24,667 bases of DNA from assembly GCF_000003605.2 (NCBI RefSeq), contig NW_003106596.1, positions 416,188 through 440,854 on the forward strand, in the 5' to 3' direction. Positions 12,309 through 22,570 of the stretch are shown in pieces; within the stretch, counting starts at the first letter, position 1; each line of letters begins with the position of its first letter. The notes under the pieces were generated by a model. The model had not been told where the DNA came from, did not search any database, and saw only the letters and a list, made by a program, of their open reading frames with translations. The position numbers and the translations under genes are program-made. The DNA comes from Saccoglossus kowalevskii (lineage: Eukaryota > Hemichordata > Enteropneusta > Harrimaniidae).

Positions 12309-13308
12309 NNNNNNNNNNNNNNNNNNNNNNNNNNNNNNNNNNNNNNNNNNNNNNNNNNNNNNNNNNNNNNNNNNNNNNNNNNNNNNNNNNNNNNNNNNNN
12401 NNNNNNNNNNNNNNNNNNNNNNNNNNNNNNNNNNNNNNNNNNNNNNNNNNNNNNNNNNNNNNNNNNNNNNNNNNNNNNNNNNNNNNNNNNNNNNNNNNNN
12501 NNNNNNNNNNNNNNNNNNNNNNNNNNNNNNNNNNNNNNNNNNNNNNNNNNNNNNNNNNNNNNNNNNNNNNNNNNNNNNNNNNNNNNNNNNNNNNNNNNNN
12601 NNNNNNNNNNNNNNNNNNNNNNNNNNNNNNNNNNNNNNNNNNNNNNNNNNNNNNNNNNNNNNNNNNNNNNNNNNNNNNNNNNNNNNNNNNNNNNNNNNNN
12701 NNNNNNNNNNNNNNNNNNNNNNNNNNNNNNNNNNNNNNNNNNNNNNNNNNNNNNNNNNNNNNNNNNNNNNNNNNNNNNNNNNNNNNNNNNNNNNNNNNNN
12801 NNNNNNNNNNNNNNNNNNNNNNNNNNNNNNNNNNNNNNNNNNNNNNNNNNNNNNNNNNNNNNNNNNNNNNNNNNNNNNNNNNNNNNNNNNNNNNNNNNNN
12901 NNNNNNNNNNNNNNNNNNNNNNNNNNNNNNNNNNNNNNNNNNNNNNNNNNNNNNNNNNNNNNNNNNNNNNNNNNNNNNNNNNNNNNNNNNNNNNNNNNNN
13001 NNNNNNNNNNNNNNNNNNNNNNNNNNNNNNNNNNNNNNNNNNNNNNNNNNNNNNNNNNNNNNNNNNNNNNNNNNNNNNNNNNNNNNNNNNNNNNNNNNNN
13101 NNNNNNNNNNNNNNNNNNNNNNNNNNNNNNNNNNNNNNNNNNNNNNNNNNNNNNNNNNNNNNNNNNNNNNNNNNNNNNNNNNNNNNNNNNNNNNNNNNNN
13201 NNNNNNNNNNNNNNNNNNNNNNNNNNNNNNNNNNNNNNNNNNNNNNNNNNNNNNNNNNNNNNNNNNNNNNNNNNNNNNNNNNNNNNNNNNNNNNNNNNNN
13301 NNNNNNNN
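12309..13308. other. Assembly gap (1,000 Ns)
   Basis: There are exactly 1,000 consecutive Ns. The round number suggests a scaffold gap of placeholder or estimated length. Any open frame drawn across it is an artefact. Distances across this point should not be trusted. Confidence 0.99.
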
Positions 13309-16300
13309 AATTGTTGAACAAATGTCTTTAAATTCTTAAATTCCATGTTCATCAGAAAATCAATAACAATCATCTTTAATGTATAAACTAGAAATCTCAC
13401 ACTATATAGTACCATATAGATGGCAATTATTTCTATAAACTGCATTATCTATGATTTGCAAAGCAACAGCTATCGTGTTTTAATCTGTTTCATTATTTGT
13501 GGTGTTCAGAAATTAAGTTTCACTCGCAGCAACTAGTAATCAGATTAGTTTGAACTATCAGATGAAGTGGGATGGGGTCCAAGGTAATTGATAAACAAAA
13601 TGGCGGCCTACATAAGTTTGTGGTCCAGGGGGCGCATAGCAACAGACAGAGAGACACTTTCCCATCACGATATGATACAATCGCATCTTAAACTGAACAC
13701 ATGAATACTTATAGCGAACCATCTTTCATTACACATTTGGCTTTCAAGTTTGTACTGAATCTGAACACATATGCTGCCACTCGCATCAACGTTCTCCCTT
13801 TTGAGTAATCAATGCCCTCCTAGGATTCTTCAGTCAATAGCACAGTTTTCACTGACCTTTAAGAACAGACATTGGCCACTCTGATTCTGGCAATAGTAAA
13901 ACGGTTGGTCCATTATTTCAGGCACCTTCAAGCATGTTGACATTGATGCCTCTTGATACTTTGTCTGCTATATCGAATATGTATGTAATATCCAGTTTAT
14001 TCAATGTCATGTGACATTGGTTCCCATCCAATCAAAACATGTATAACAGTGAGATGTGATAACAATGAATGTTACATAATTTATTACCCCAAGTGGATAT
14101 TACATGGTATATCACATGAATGACATCACTACTGCGCCATGATACTGTGCATAACAAATTTTCGCTCGCTGCACTGCTGCTGTATCGGCCCGTTGCTTTC
14201 AGGGTTTTGAAGGATCATTAGCCACCGAAATAGACAATGAATATTCCAGAATGGATATTAAGTAAGATACTCCATTTTGATGTTTAGGATATTCTTTATA
14301 TAACGCAAATATGTACAGCAAAGACGCCACTGAAACGTGCATCTGGGATTGCTGCTGCTTGTTCTACGCTGGTTCTAGGAATGCCACGCCGATGCTCGCT
14401 GAGAACGCCCTGAACTGAGCACCTGGTGAATGCTAATAGAAGATGTGATACGTTCTGGAGAATGTCAAAGCAGTCACTTTCATCCTGATATTTCTATCCG
14501 GGGCGAGTGGTGAAATAACTTGCGTTTGAGAAGTTCTCAATACAACATCAATAAATCCTGGAATGCCGGGTGAAATTCAAGTAATCAGCGCAAGGTACCT
14601 ATGTTTCAACATACCACAACACACAACTTTAAGATTAAGGCAAAAAACAAAAAATCAAATTAATCATAATTACTTAAATTCGTATATATACTACATGTTA
14701 TTCGCATTTGTCCGCGATTCGCTTGTGAATTAATAATTGTGGGATTGTGCTAATAACATGCTATTTAGAGCTTTTAATTAGAACAGTGATCTTGTCATGA
14801 AGTCACACCTGTCATGGTTACGAATTTGAATTTCGTGTTTGCTGTTGTAATATATATCTCTTTGGTTATAATTTTATATAATATGTAATGCTTAATCCTA
14901 GTGCTATTTCCCTGATTAATTGAAAACATCCTGGTCCTTTCCTTTTATTCACCATATAATCATCCTGTCCTCTCTCAATATAGATATTCCTCCGTGGAAT
15001 TCATCGCCACATTCCCTGTGTAGACTAAACCATGTCCAGATTGACAATTTTTGATGGATGGCGTAGTTAGTAGGTTACAAAGCTGTCTACATCTAACTGC
15101 GAGGACGATATGGTATGGTGCATCATTATCTGCTGTGAATGGTTTCACCTAGCCTGTCTTGGTGTGATGAAGGACAGTGTTTGCAGGCTGTTATATTAAT
15201 TACAGACATCAACACTAAGCTCAAAGAACTGCAATCTATTCCACAACGCATGCGTGACAGTGCCGTTGGTACAAAGTGTTCGTCGATCTGGAAAGGTTAA
15301 TGTCACACATTCGCTCTAAACTGCGAGCCACATTCCTAGTGTTGTTGAAATTGACAAATTTAGCCGAGTCTATGGAGTGTAAATACACTTAGTAAGAATA
15401 TACTTTGAACTTTTTGTCCCTTCACAACCGTCTACATTGTCTCCTTCCTTAACACCAACGCACAGTCCTACCCTTGTAAACAATCACTAGGTATTAAATA
15501 ATTTCGTTGTGTTGTTTTACGTGTCTGTTCGTGGAGTAATTGTTGTTTCGTCGTCAAATGGTCAGCGCTTTGGCTGTAACTGTGGCACCAAAATCCACCT
15601 AACGCGTTGCTCACCTTACGTCTTTATGTCTATATGGGGATTTGCACAACACAGTAAATGTGTTATATAGGAACAAAGTATGTTAAAGATATTTCAGTGC
15701 ATAATTTGTTTTACCTCCAGTGCAAGGCATTCTCTCCATCTTCATAAATATTTATCAATTTAAATTGAGTCCAATGAACTAATTAACTAGCACAGTGCTC
15801 AAAAGGTTATTTTAAAACGTTCATACAACATTCAATCTGCTAATATAAACCTTTGCTTTCAGTTTGCATTATGAAATTTATGATGGAGGTTATTATATTG
15901 TTGCGCTGAAAGTATGTTTTATAATCGTTAACACATGACGGCAATTATTTTCAAGTATGGAAATTATGATGGAGGGAATTATGTTTCATAAAAATATGAT
16001 TACACTGCTGACGAAATACAAAAGTGTTTTGTTTATCTGTGTGGAAACAATTTACAATAATTGAAAGAATACAATGACATACCAGTTAATGGAATTTGAT
16101 AATTTGATACAAAGTCTGATACGACTGCTTTTGAAAGGGAAACCAAGAATACGAGACGATAAATTCAACTCAGTGAGAATTGAGTGCAAAGAAAAAGCAG
16201 AAACAAACATGGTGTGCAAAGTAAAATAAATACTGATTGTGAAATATGGGTTTGAAAATAAGTTAAGTGGAAAATGGTGTTTGGTATACTAAATTCATCT

Positions 16301-16570
16301 CTGAATATAACACAAACAGCAAAAAGCCAAAAGCAACAAATTCGTCATCCCGAGACACGTCATGTTATCAAAGGCTACTTACTTTCTCAAAATCGACTGT
16401 TGCTATTACCTTAAATTACAAACAGGGTAACATTAAAACTCAAATACTGAGAGCGCTACTAATATTTCACAAATAATATAATAACCTAAAACAATTGACT
16501 TTTAACCATAAATGGACCAATAGGTATTCACAATCAAAACACACACACAACGAGATTTAATAGATAATGA
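13309..16570. other. Non-coding DNA after the gap; a few weak exon-like stretches
   Basis: No confident gene. GC is locally higher near 14.16-14.58 and 15.1-15.3 kb. Two short open stretches there (14296-14484 minus, 15139-15300 plus) look somewhat protein-like but match no known family; they are described under findings. A YY1-like site lies at 13596. Nothing else was recognised. Confidence 0.5.
13596..13607 (+). promoter_or_regulatory. YY1-like motif CAAAATGGCGGC
   Basis: This is an exact match to the extended YY1 recognition sequence, which in animals is enriched just downstream of transcription starts. The local sequence is more GC-rich than its surroundings. No transcription unit could be attached to it. 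Confidence 0.3.
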
Positions 16571-16575
16571 GACCA

Positions 16576-16735
16576 ATATACCACAAAGTGAATCCCACTA
16601 TCTGTCTCCTGCCCCGGATTCCGTCATTACAAATCTAGCTTCCAACGCCCAGTACGAGTCATATATTGCAAGGAAATTAATTTGTAAAGTAGTAGTTTAA
16701 GGTAGGTTAGACCAAATGTACGATTTTGTAAAAAC
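16576..16735 (+). repeat. Local repeat A, copy 1 (partial)
   Basis: It shares an ordered series of blocks with copies 2 and 3: a CTCCTG-containing stretch, ACAAATCTAGCTTCCAACG, then ATATTGCAAGGA, then TTTAAGGTAGG. Only this central part is recognisable, so this copy is truncated or more diverged. Confidence 0.7.
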
Positions 16736-16781
16736 AGTTTGAAATGGTTTCCCGTTTTACCCATTTTCTCGCAACCTAATT

Positions 16782-16801
16782 AAACAAACAAACAAACAAA
16801 C
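16782..16801. repeat. (AAAC)5 microsatellite
   Basis: Five perfect AAAC units lie between repeat A copies 1 and 2. Confidence 0.9.
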
Positions 16802-16924
16802 AACAGACAAGTCTGTATCATGAAAATCTAACAACACATATGATATACTAGTATACAAGTTATTTACACGAATTACGAACCTATATTAAATGTATTTATA
16901 ATACGGATACTCACGGTTGTCACG

Positions 16925-17910
16925 AATTATTAAAGAATTCTAACGAATAGTATATATTTTTATGAAATAATGCTTTAACATGAATTGCCCATATTTTGCA
17001 AGTTATCGTACAATTAAAATAATTCGTAACAGGTAAAAAATCCCAAAGTTGAGACGTGAAGTCTTAATCAAAAATTTTGAAAGTTTCGAAACACAAGAAC
17101 GTAATATTGTTTCCGCTCTGATATATTTGGTATAATGCCCACAAACGACTTTAAGGCAACTCATACCACCTACTTGGGGTTAAAGTTCACTGCGTTACAT
17201 ACCAGTACAACTCAACCTCACTGTACGTCTCCTGTCCTGGTTCCCGGCACTACAAATCTAACTTCCAACGACCAGCTCAAGTCTTATATTGCAAGGACAT
17301 TGCGTAAATAATAGTGGTTAATTTAAGGTAGGTATGACAAAATGAATGATTTTGTAAAACTATATAAACAGGTTGTAAGATCGTCAAGTAGGTGTGACCA
17401 CAGTCACTCTACTAGGACTGTGGTATGACCGACCCCTGACGAGACCGCCATTTTGTTGTATATTTTTTGCGGTGAAATCCCACGGTGTTGATATTGTTTT
17501 GAGTGGAAATGAAATACACATGAAATCAAAACAAATTACATGGCAGTCAACATGTCGATTTTTCTTACCTTATTTCCGGGTTCATTGAACTAGTTTGTAT
17601 GATTAACAATGCATAGCATTCAAAGGTGAACACGGCGCATATTTGGTTCCAAAATCTATACAACGTTGTATTAAACACTCATGAATAAATTATGTACGTT
17701 AATTACAATCATATTGTGAACTGCCCATTATTTGAAACGCCGCATTCTTGTTGATCGCGTGGTCACATGTTTGGTCACATGATCTATTTTATCAGTTAAC
17801 TGAACAGGTCTCAAGGTCAATACACGAACAGTCGAGCAAGATTGTATTTGAATCAACAATATCCAATGCTTTCCTGTATTTGAAGGGAATCCTATATTAA
17901 ACAAACGCAC
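16925..17910 (+). repeat. Local repeat A, copy 2
   Basis: Several blocks match copy 3 in the same order and orientation: AATAATGCTTTAACATGAATT (16968; AATAATGCTTTACAATGAATT in copy 3), TTGGGGTTAAAGTTCACT (17175), TATTGCAAGGACATT (17287), CTTATTTCCGGGT (17569) and GATTGTATTTGAATCAACAA (17841). The middle blocks also match copy 1. Copy 2 is longer than copy 3 because of unmatched insertions, including the stretch with a TATA box, a hairpin and a YY1-like motif at 17361-17455. No coding frame is conserved between copies. Confidence 0.75.
17361..17455 (+). promoter_or_regulatory. TATA box, 9-bp hairpin and YY1-like motif cluster
   Basis: TATATAAA lies at 17361. About 35 bp on is a perfect inverted repeat, ACCACAGTC/GACTGTGGT (17397-17405 and 17416-17424, 10-base loop). 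CCGCCATTTTG, a reverse-orientation YY1-type motif, follows at 17445-17455. The order TATA, start region, downstream YY1 is promoter-like. No transcript or frame confirms it. Confidence 0.25.
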
Positions 17911-18120
17911 CAGGGTGTTTTACAATAATAATAAATTCTGGTCATTTGTATTTCGACAGCATGGCAGCGTGTTTTCAAATGTCGTGTGCCGGTGATCGTT
18001 TTATGTGCAACTGAAATACAAACGTCTACGACGCGCTAACCACACTATTTGCTTCTCTCATTTCAAATCACCACTGAACATATATTCAATATTTCGGCAT
18101 TTCTTGGTGTTAAGGACTCT

Positions 18121-18230
18121 ACCCTGTTCATTATTGCATGATAGCAGGGCCCGTCGAACAGGGTACTGTTCAGTACAGTACTGCGTCTCGTCCATTATTG
18201 CCCGCATTATTGTCCTGTTATCATGCAATA
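18121..18230. repeat. Nested inverted repeats / long hairpin
   Basis: The outer stem pairs 18132-18148 with 18214-18230. It is 17 bp with one G-T (G-U in RNA) pair and contains TGCATGATAGCAGG opposite CCTGTTATCATGCA. A second, alternative pair is perfect over 9 bp: ACCCTGTTC (18121-18129) with GAACAGGGT (18156-18164). The loop also holds GTACTGT/ACAGTAC. The pairs compete, so at least two folds are possible. It could be the core of a small foldback element or a structured RNA. An overlapping 111-codon frame (18005-18340) is better explained as chance. Confidence 0.55.
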
Positions 18231-19009
18231 TAGGCATTGTGTCGTCCTTTATTCTCTTAATATCAAATTACATAAACTCTCACTACCTCAGTTTTAGGAT
18301 GGAAGCAGTGTTTGATCACCGACATTTTCCTTGTCAATAACACCGCTCAATATTCCAAGTAATAGAGCTAAATCCGATGTGAATAATTCTCCATTGCGCA
18401 ATAAGTTGAAGCTCATAGAAAACGTATTGATACAATGAGAGGGATAAAAAAAACAATAAATTGTGCACATACCTGAAGTCAAATTATAAACCTACGCCCA
18501 ATGTAAATGTGAAGACACTTTATTTTCGAGCTTACTTCTGAATTCGAATTTACGCAATCCAAACTCATTATAATAATCACAAGGTTAGTTTGAGATTTTC
18601 ATCAAATCATACAAAATTGGAATGCGGTATTTAATTCTTCACTTCTCAGCTAATTTATATAAGTTATGTATGTATATAAGTATGGATTAAAATAGAATAT
18701 ATTAATAATATCAATGATTACAAATATTTCATATTGTCATATGACTACATTATCACATGAAATGACATCTATCAGTTCAGAAATAATAAGTTGGATTGGT
18801 GCCCGACATAAGTACCAATTGAAAACAAAACAAAACTGGTGATATAATATGAAAGTGTGTGTTAAAAAAAAATCCTGGTGAAAAATGTATTGCAACAAAA
18901 CTACCGATATTTTAATAAGCTTCTACGACTATACTAACATGTATAGAGTTCAGTGATTATATTATTTTCAGAAATACCCAGGAACGAAAGATCATTTCAG
19001 GTGCTAAAT

Positions 19010-19650
19010 CATGAAATAATTCTGACAAATAGTATCTATTTTCTATGGAATAATGCTTTACAATGAATTGCTATGGAAATAGTTCAAAAAGGGCCAATAT
19101 TTTGCATGTTTCAGACAGCTTTTCTCTTATAAAATTGTTCGTACATGAACACAAACCTTAATCAACAATTATGTAAACGAACTACCTTAAGCCAACTCAA
19201 ACAACCGTCTTGGGGTTAAAGTTCACTACGGTAGAAACGAATACACATTAAACTGAACCTCACTATCGGTCTACTGTTCTGGTTCCAGGCATTTCAAATC
19301 TAGCTTCCTAGCGTCCAGCACGAGTATTATATTGCAAACATATTACATGTAAATTGGGGTTGAATTTAGGTAGGTGTGATAGATTTCCACGTGTCGAGTG
19401 GAACTGAAACACTCATTAATTCAAAACAAATGACTTGGTAGTTAGTCGCCGGAGTTATAATGATTTCAACAAATATTCAACCAAAAATGTAATAAGTAAT
19501 TTCTAATGTCCTTATTTCCGGATGCTTTGAACGATGCTTGCCACATGCAGTCTTGTTATCAGATTAACAAGATTGTATTTGAATCAGCAATATCCATTGC
19601 TTTACCATATTTGTACGGATCCTATATTCAATAAACCCACCATGAATTTG
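19010..19650 (+). repeat. Local repeat A, copy 3
   Basis: It matches copy 2 along its length with substitutions and indels. Shared blocks include TTGGGGTTAAAGTTCACTAC (19213), a CAAATCTAGCTTCC block, TTATTTCCGGAT (19512) and GATTGTATTTGAATCAGCAA (19570). It ends just before the dispersed repeat that precedes the TRIM exon. Same orientation and close spacing suggest local tandem duplication, though independent insertion of a dispersed element is possible. Confidence 0.75.
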
Positions 19651-19678
19651 TATCTATGTTGTCATCAAAGATAAAAAA

Positions 19679-19870
19679 GTGGAGCTTTTCATGTAGATTG
19701 TCCGTCGTCATCTGTCAAGAATTGTATTTATTACTTCTCAAATTTTGTAAGTTAGTTTGTTCTCTTTGTTAACTGTCACCCCAATTATTTTGATACTTAG
19801 TATGTAGGTATCTTTAATTCTCTATTTTTAGTGAATATTTTTTTTCATTTTACATTGTTGTAGATGTTTC
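19679..19870 (+). repeat. Dispersed repeat B, copy 1 (degenerate)
   Basis: It begins GGAGCTT and continues with TGTCCGTCGTC, then TTTTGATACTTAGTATGTAGG and TCTTTAATTCTCTA. The same landmarks occur in the longer copy at 21960-22570. This copy has one degenerate unit and lies about 300 bp upstream of the TRIM exon. Confidence 0.65.
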
Positions 19871-20119
19871 ATTGTGGCGAAAAACTGTTCGGCTATGTGT
19901 TAACATCGCCGCTAATTATAGATTATAGATGCATGTTGGCCAACATTGCTGATTTAACATTTTAACAATCAGGATTTTGAATATTAATTGAATTCAGCGG
20001 TTAGACAGGTTATTTGTTAAAAATTAGAAATACTCCAAATAGTCACTTAATGTGCGCTTAATTTATTTATTTATGTCAGGTAGTTGGGGGTTATCTATTT
20101 TAGATATGAAAATATGAAT

Positions 20120-20150
20120 TTAATTTCACTTTATTTTTCCCAATTTTCAG
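20120..20150 (+). other. Splice acceptor of the TRIM exon
   Basis: A pyrimidine-rich tract (TTTATTTTTCCCAATTTTCAG) ends in AG at 20149-20150, 23 bases before the ATG. The sequence upstream of it is A/T-rich and intron-like. The in-frame open stretch that begins further up at a TTG (20084) is therefore most likely intron, and an untranslated 5' exon must lie upstream; I could not locate it. Confidence 0.65.
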
Positions 20151-20173
20151 ATTCAACCAATAACCCTCTCATA

Positions 20174-21416
20174 ATGGCCAGCAATATTGGAGCCACGTCA
20201 CACAAGCAACTTATGGACGATATTGATAAGAAAATCCTTCTTTGTCCTATATGTCAAGAAAGATTCACATCACCAAAGATATTACCATGTGTTCATACAT
20301 TCTGTGAGAAATGTCTGAAGTCGTGGGTTGAAAAGAAACATGGTCAACTGACTTGTCCATCTTGTCGAAAACCACACGCCGTTCCTCCAGGTGGTGTCAG
20401 AGCACTAAATAACAATCTGTTTGTAAACGAGATGCTGGAAATGTTCTGTAACGTCAAGATTGGTCAAGGTGTGTTGAAGTGTGATGTGTGTGCATCTGCA
20501 GCCTCGTTCTGGTGCAAAGACTGCGCCGAGTTTGTTTGTCAAGATTGCAGTGTACCACATAATCGTATGCGAGTTACGAAAAACCACAAAGTGATCACAG
20601 TAGAGGAGTACCAAGAATTAGAGAAATCTGATCAGCGTCATCTCATCCGACCACGATTCTGTACAAACCACCCTGACAACCAGCTGGAGTTATTCTGTGA
20701 TTTGTGTCAAGTTACAGCTTGCATAAAGTGTGGTATGATCGATCATAAAGGAATCGATCATAAAATGATATCCATGGGAGATGCCGTGAATAAATATTCT
20801 CCTAATTTACATAGTCTTACAGATAAACTGGGAAGAGCAGTGACGTCACTGAATTCATGTAAAGATAAACAGGAACAAGTAAAAAAACAGCTCAAACGTA
20901 AACAAATATCAGTAGAACAAGAAATAAAGCAACACGCAGCTAACATTATTAAACGTGTAAAACAAGAAAAGCAGAGACTTCTTGCCAAGGTGACTGAGAT
21001 ATGTGGTAAGAGAGAAAGAATTACAGGCACAGATGGAACACATCGAGTTGGATTTAGGACGAGCAGAAAGTATGCAGTCTTACGCTACCAACTTTCTTCA
21101 CCATGGCAACCCAGCTGATATTCTATCACAAAAACAGAATTTAGAAGAAGGACTGATGGAGTTAGGACATACATTCCTAATAACGCAGTATGAAATAGGA
21201 ACAGACATTAAATTCAAATTTCAGGAAAGTGTTTCACCACATACGTTATCCATTGGTGAAGTAAACTGTGAACGTACAGAGAGCCCCCCTCAAAGAGAGG
21301 TTGAATGTAAGTCCGAAGTTATCACTGGAAACATGCCACATGGTACGATGAAGAATAGTGTTAATCAATGGGGCGCAATATGCATCGATTACAATATCCC
21401 GGATGGTGTTCAAGGG
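20174..21416 (+). CDS. TRIM2/3/56-like RING, B-box, coiled-coil E3 ligase exon, frameshifted
   Basis: The start is ATG 20174 with A at -3 and G at +4. RING (C3HC4): C24, C27, C39, H41, C44, C47, C61, C64. B-box 1: C103, C106, C114, C117, C122, C125, H129, H138. B-box 2: C163, H166, C175, C178, C183, C186, H191, H196. A charged coiled coil follows from about residue 205. All zinc ligands are present, so the N-terminal half looks intact, as expected of a cytoplasmic ubiquitin ligase. Near 21008-21017 the frame shifts by +1. The uncorrected frame ends at a stop at 21118 (314 aa), while the family-typical sequence (HGNPADIL block, then an IKFKFQ linker) continues in the other frame to a splice donor. 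The shift lies in an AGAGAGAAAG tract and is explained by loss of one AG. It may be a pseudogenising mutation, an allele or an assembly error. The filamin/NHL part usual in this subgroup is absent from the window. Family identity is secure; the subfamily is inferred. Confidence 0.9.
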
Positions 21417-21422
21417 GTAAGA
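21417..21422 (+). other. Splice donor after the TRIM exon
   Basis: GTAAGA follows CAAGGG and closes the open frame just before an in-frame TAA at 21429-21431. Good donor consensus here suggests the coding sequence continues in a further exon. None was recognised before the window ends, so that exon is either outside the window or lost. Confidence 0.5.
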
Positions 21423-21959
21423 CACATATAACCAATATATAATCACCATTGCTACATATTCATTACATGATGCACGGTTTCACAACTATCTTAATTACTG
21501 TATGTATTATTTTTTCTGGGAAACATGTGCAGTACAAATCGCGATTACCGACAGACATGATGTTTTGATTTTGCGCAACGGGCGCGTCCAGGACAATAAT
21601 ATAAAAAGTCAAATTACCCCGCCATTAGTATCCAAAGTGTTGTTTCCTTTACAGATAAACTGAGTAAATGATCTCTCTAAAATATTTAAATTATAGACGC
21701 GGACACGTACGAGTACAATATTTCCACTGCTCTGTCATAGTTACGAATGTGGTAGCAATTCTATTTTGTTATCATTGTTACACATACACACACTCACATA
21801 TACACAATTTATTTCAATTAAAATATTATGATTAAACCCTGACATATCTTTAGAGTGCTATAACGATACTCACGACACATTTCCACAAAACATATTTCAG
21901 AATAAATAACTTTGTTGATGTCCGTCCTCATTTCTCACATTTGAGATTCGGCATTGCAA
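21423..21959. other. Intron or 3' flank of the TRIM exon
   Basis: AT-rich with no supported frame. An AATAAA hexamer lies at 21901-21906, directly after an acceptor-like CATATTTCAG. It could serve as a poly(A) signal if the message is not spliced at 21417, but nothing else supports that. Confidence 0.4.
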
Positions 21960-22570
21960 GTTTTCAGCTCCGCTGTCGACTTTGTCGAGCGGAGCTTATC
22001 ATATGAGTGATTGCCCGTCGTCGTCGTCTGTCGTCCGTCTTTCGTGTCAACTTTTTACTTTTTCGACTTCTTCTTGGAAATTACAAGCCTGAATGCTTTG
22101 ATACTCGGTGTACATGTACCTTGGGTGGACCTTCTAATTCTCTAATTTTGGTGAACATTTGTGTTATTTTTGGTAAAAAGTGATATTTTTGACTTCTTTT
22201 TAAAAATCGTAAGTCTGATTGCTTTGATATTACACATATAGGTACGTAATGTAAACCTCTCTCAGATTAGTTCATTTTGTGATGATATCTTTAATTCTTT
22301 AACTTTGATGAGTATTTTTGTCATTTTTGGTAAAAAGTGATATTTTCGACTTCTTGTTAAAAACCGCAAGTCTGATTGCTTTGATATTACATATATAGGT
22401 ACTACATGTGAACCTCTCTCAGATTTTTTTCATTTCGTGATGATATCTTCAATTATCTAATTTTGATGGATATTTTTGGTAAAAAGTTGTATTTTCGAAG
22501 TCCGATTGCTTTGATACTATACATATTATTCATTTTCTAATGATATCTTCAGTTCTTTAATAGAAATGTG
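21960..22570 (+). repeat. Dispersed repeat B, copy 2, with ~3.5 tandem units
   Basis: It starts with a hairpin (AGCTCCGCTGTCGAC/GTCGAGCGGAGCT, 21966-21996, with a 2-base difference between arms), then a CGTCGTCGTC stretch. Imperfect tandem units follow. Each runs through CGACTTCTT, a run of A, AAGTCTGATTGCTTTGATA, TAGGTAC, CTCTCTCAGATT, TGATATCTT and TTTTTGGTAAAAAGTGAT. GACTTC (or GAAGTC) landmarks at 22065, 22191, 22348 and 22497 give unit lengths of about 126, 157 and 149 bp. The last unit is truncated. The structure resembles a non-autonomous dispersed element with internal minisatellite units. Confidence 0.8.

Noticed and set aside
12188-13445. Long open frames on both strands spanning the N block
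   Set aside because: They exist only because Ns contain no stops; just a few dozen real codons flank the gap.
14862-14885. CTTTGGTTAT resembling the miR-9 5' end
   Set aside because: Similarity stops after the seed and no complementary arm is found nearby.
18005-18340. 111-codon plus-strand frame
   Set aside because: It runs across the inverted repeats at 18121-18230, which force its middle sequence; no domain or splice context.
20084-20173. N-terminal extension of the TRIM frame from 20084
   Set aside because: It begins at TTG, its composition is intron-like, and a strong splice acceptor at 20150 separates it from ATG 20174, which has good initiation context.
20405-21030. Minus-strand frames of 69 and 90 codons under the TRIM exon
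   Set aside because: They are antisense shadows of a clearly coding exon.
21246-21449. Minus-strand 67-codon frame
   Set aside because: Antisense shadow of the TRIM exon's 3' part.
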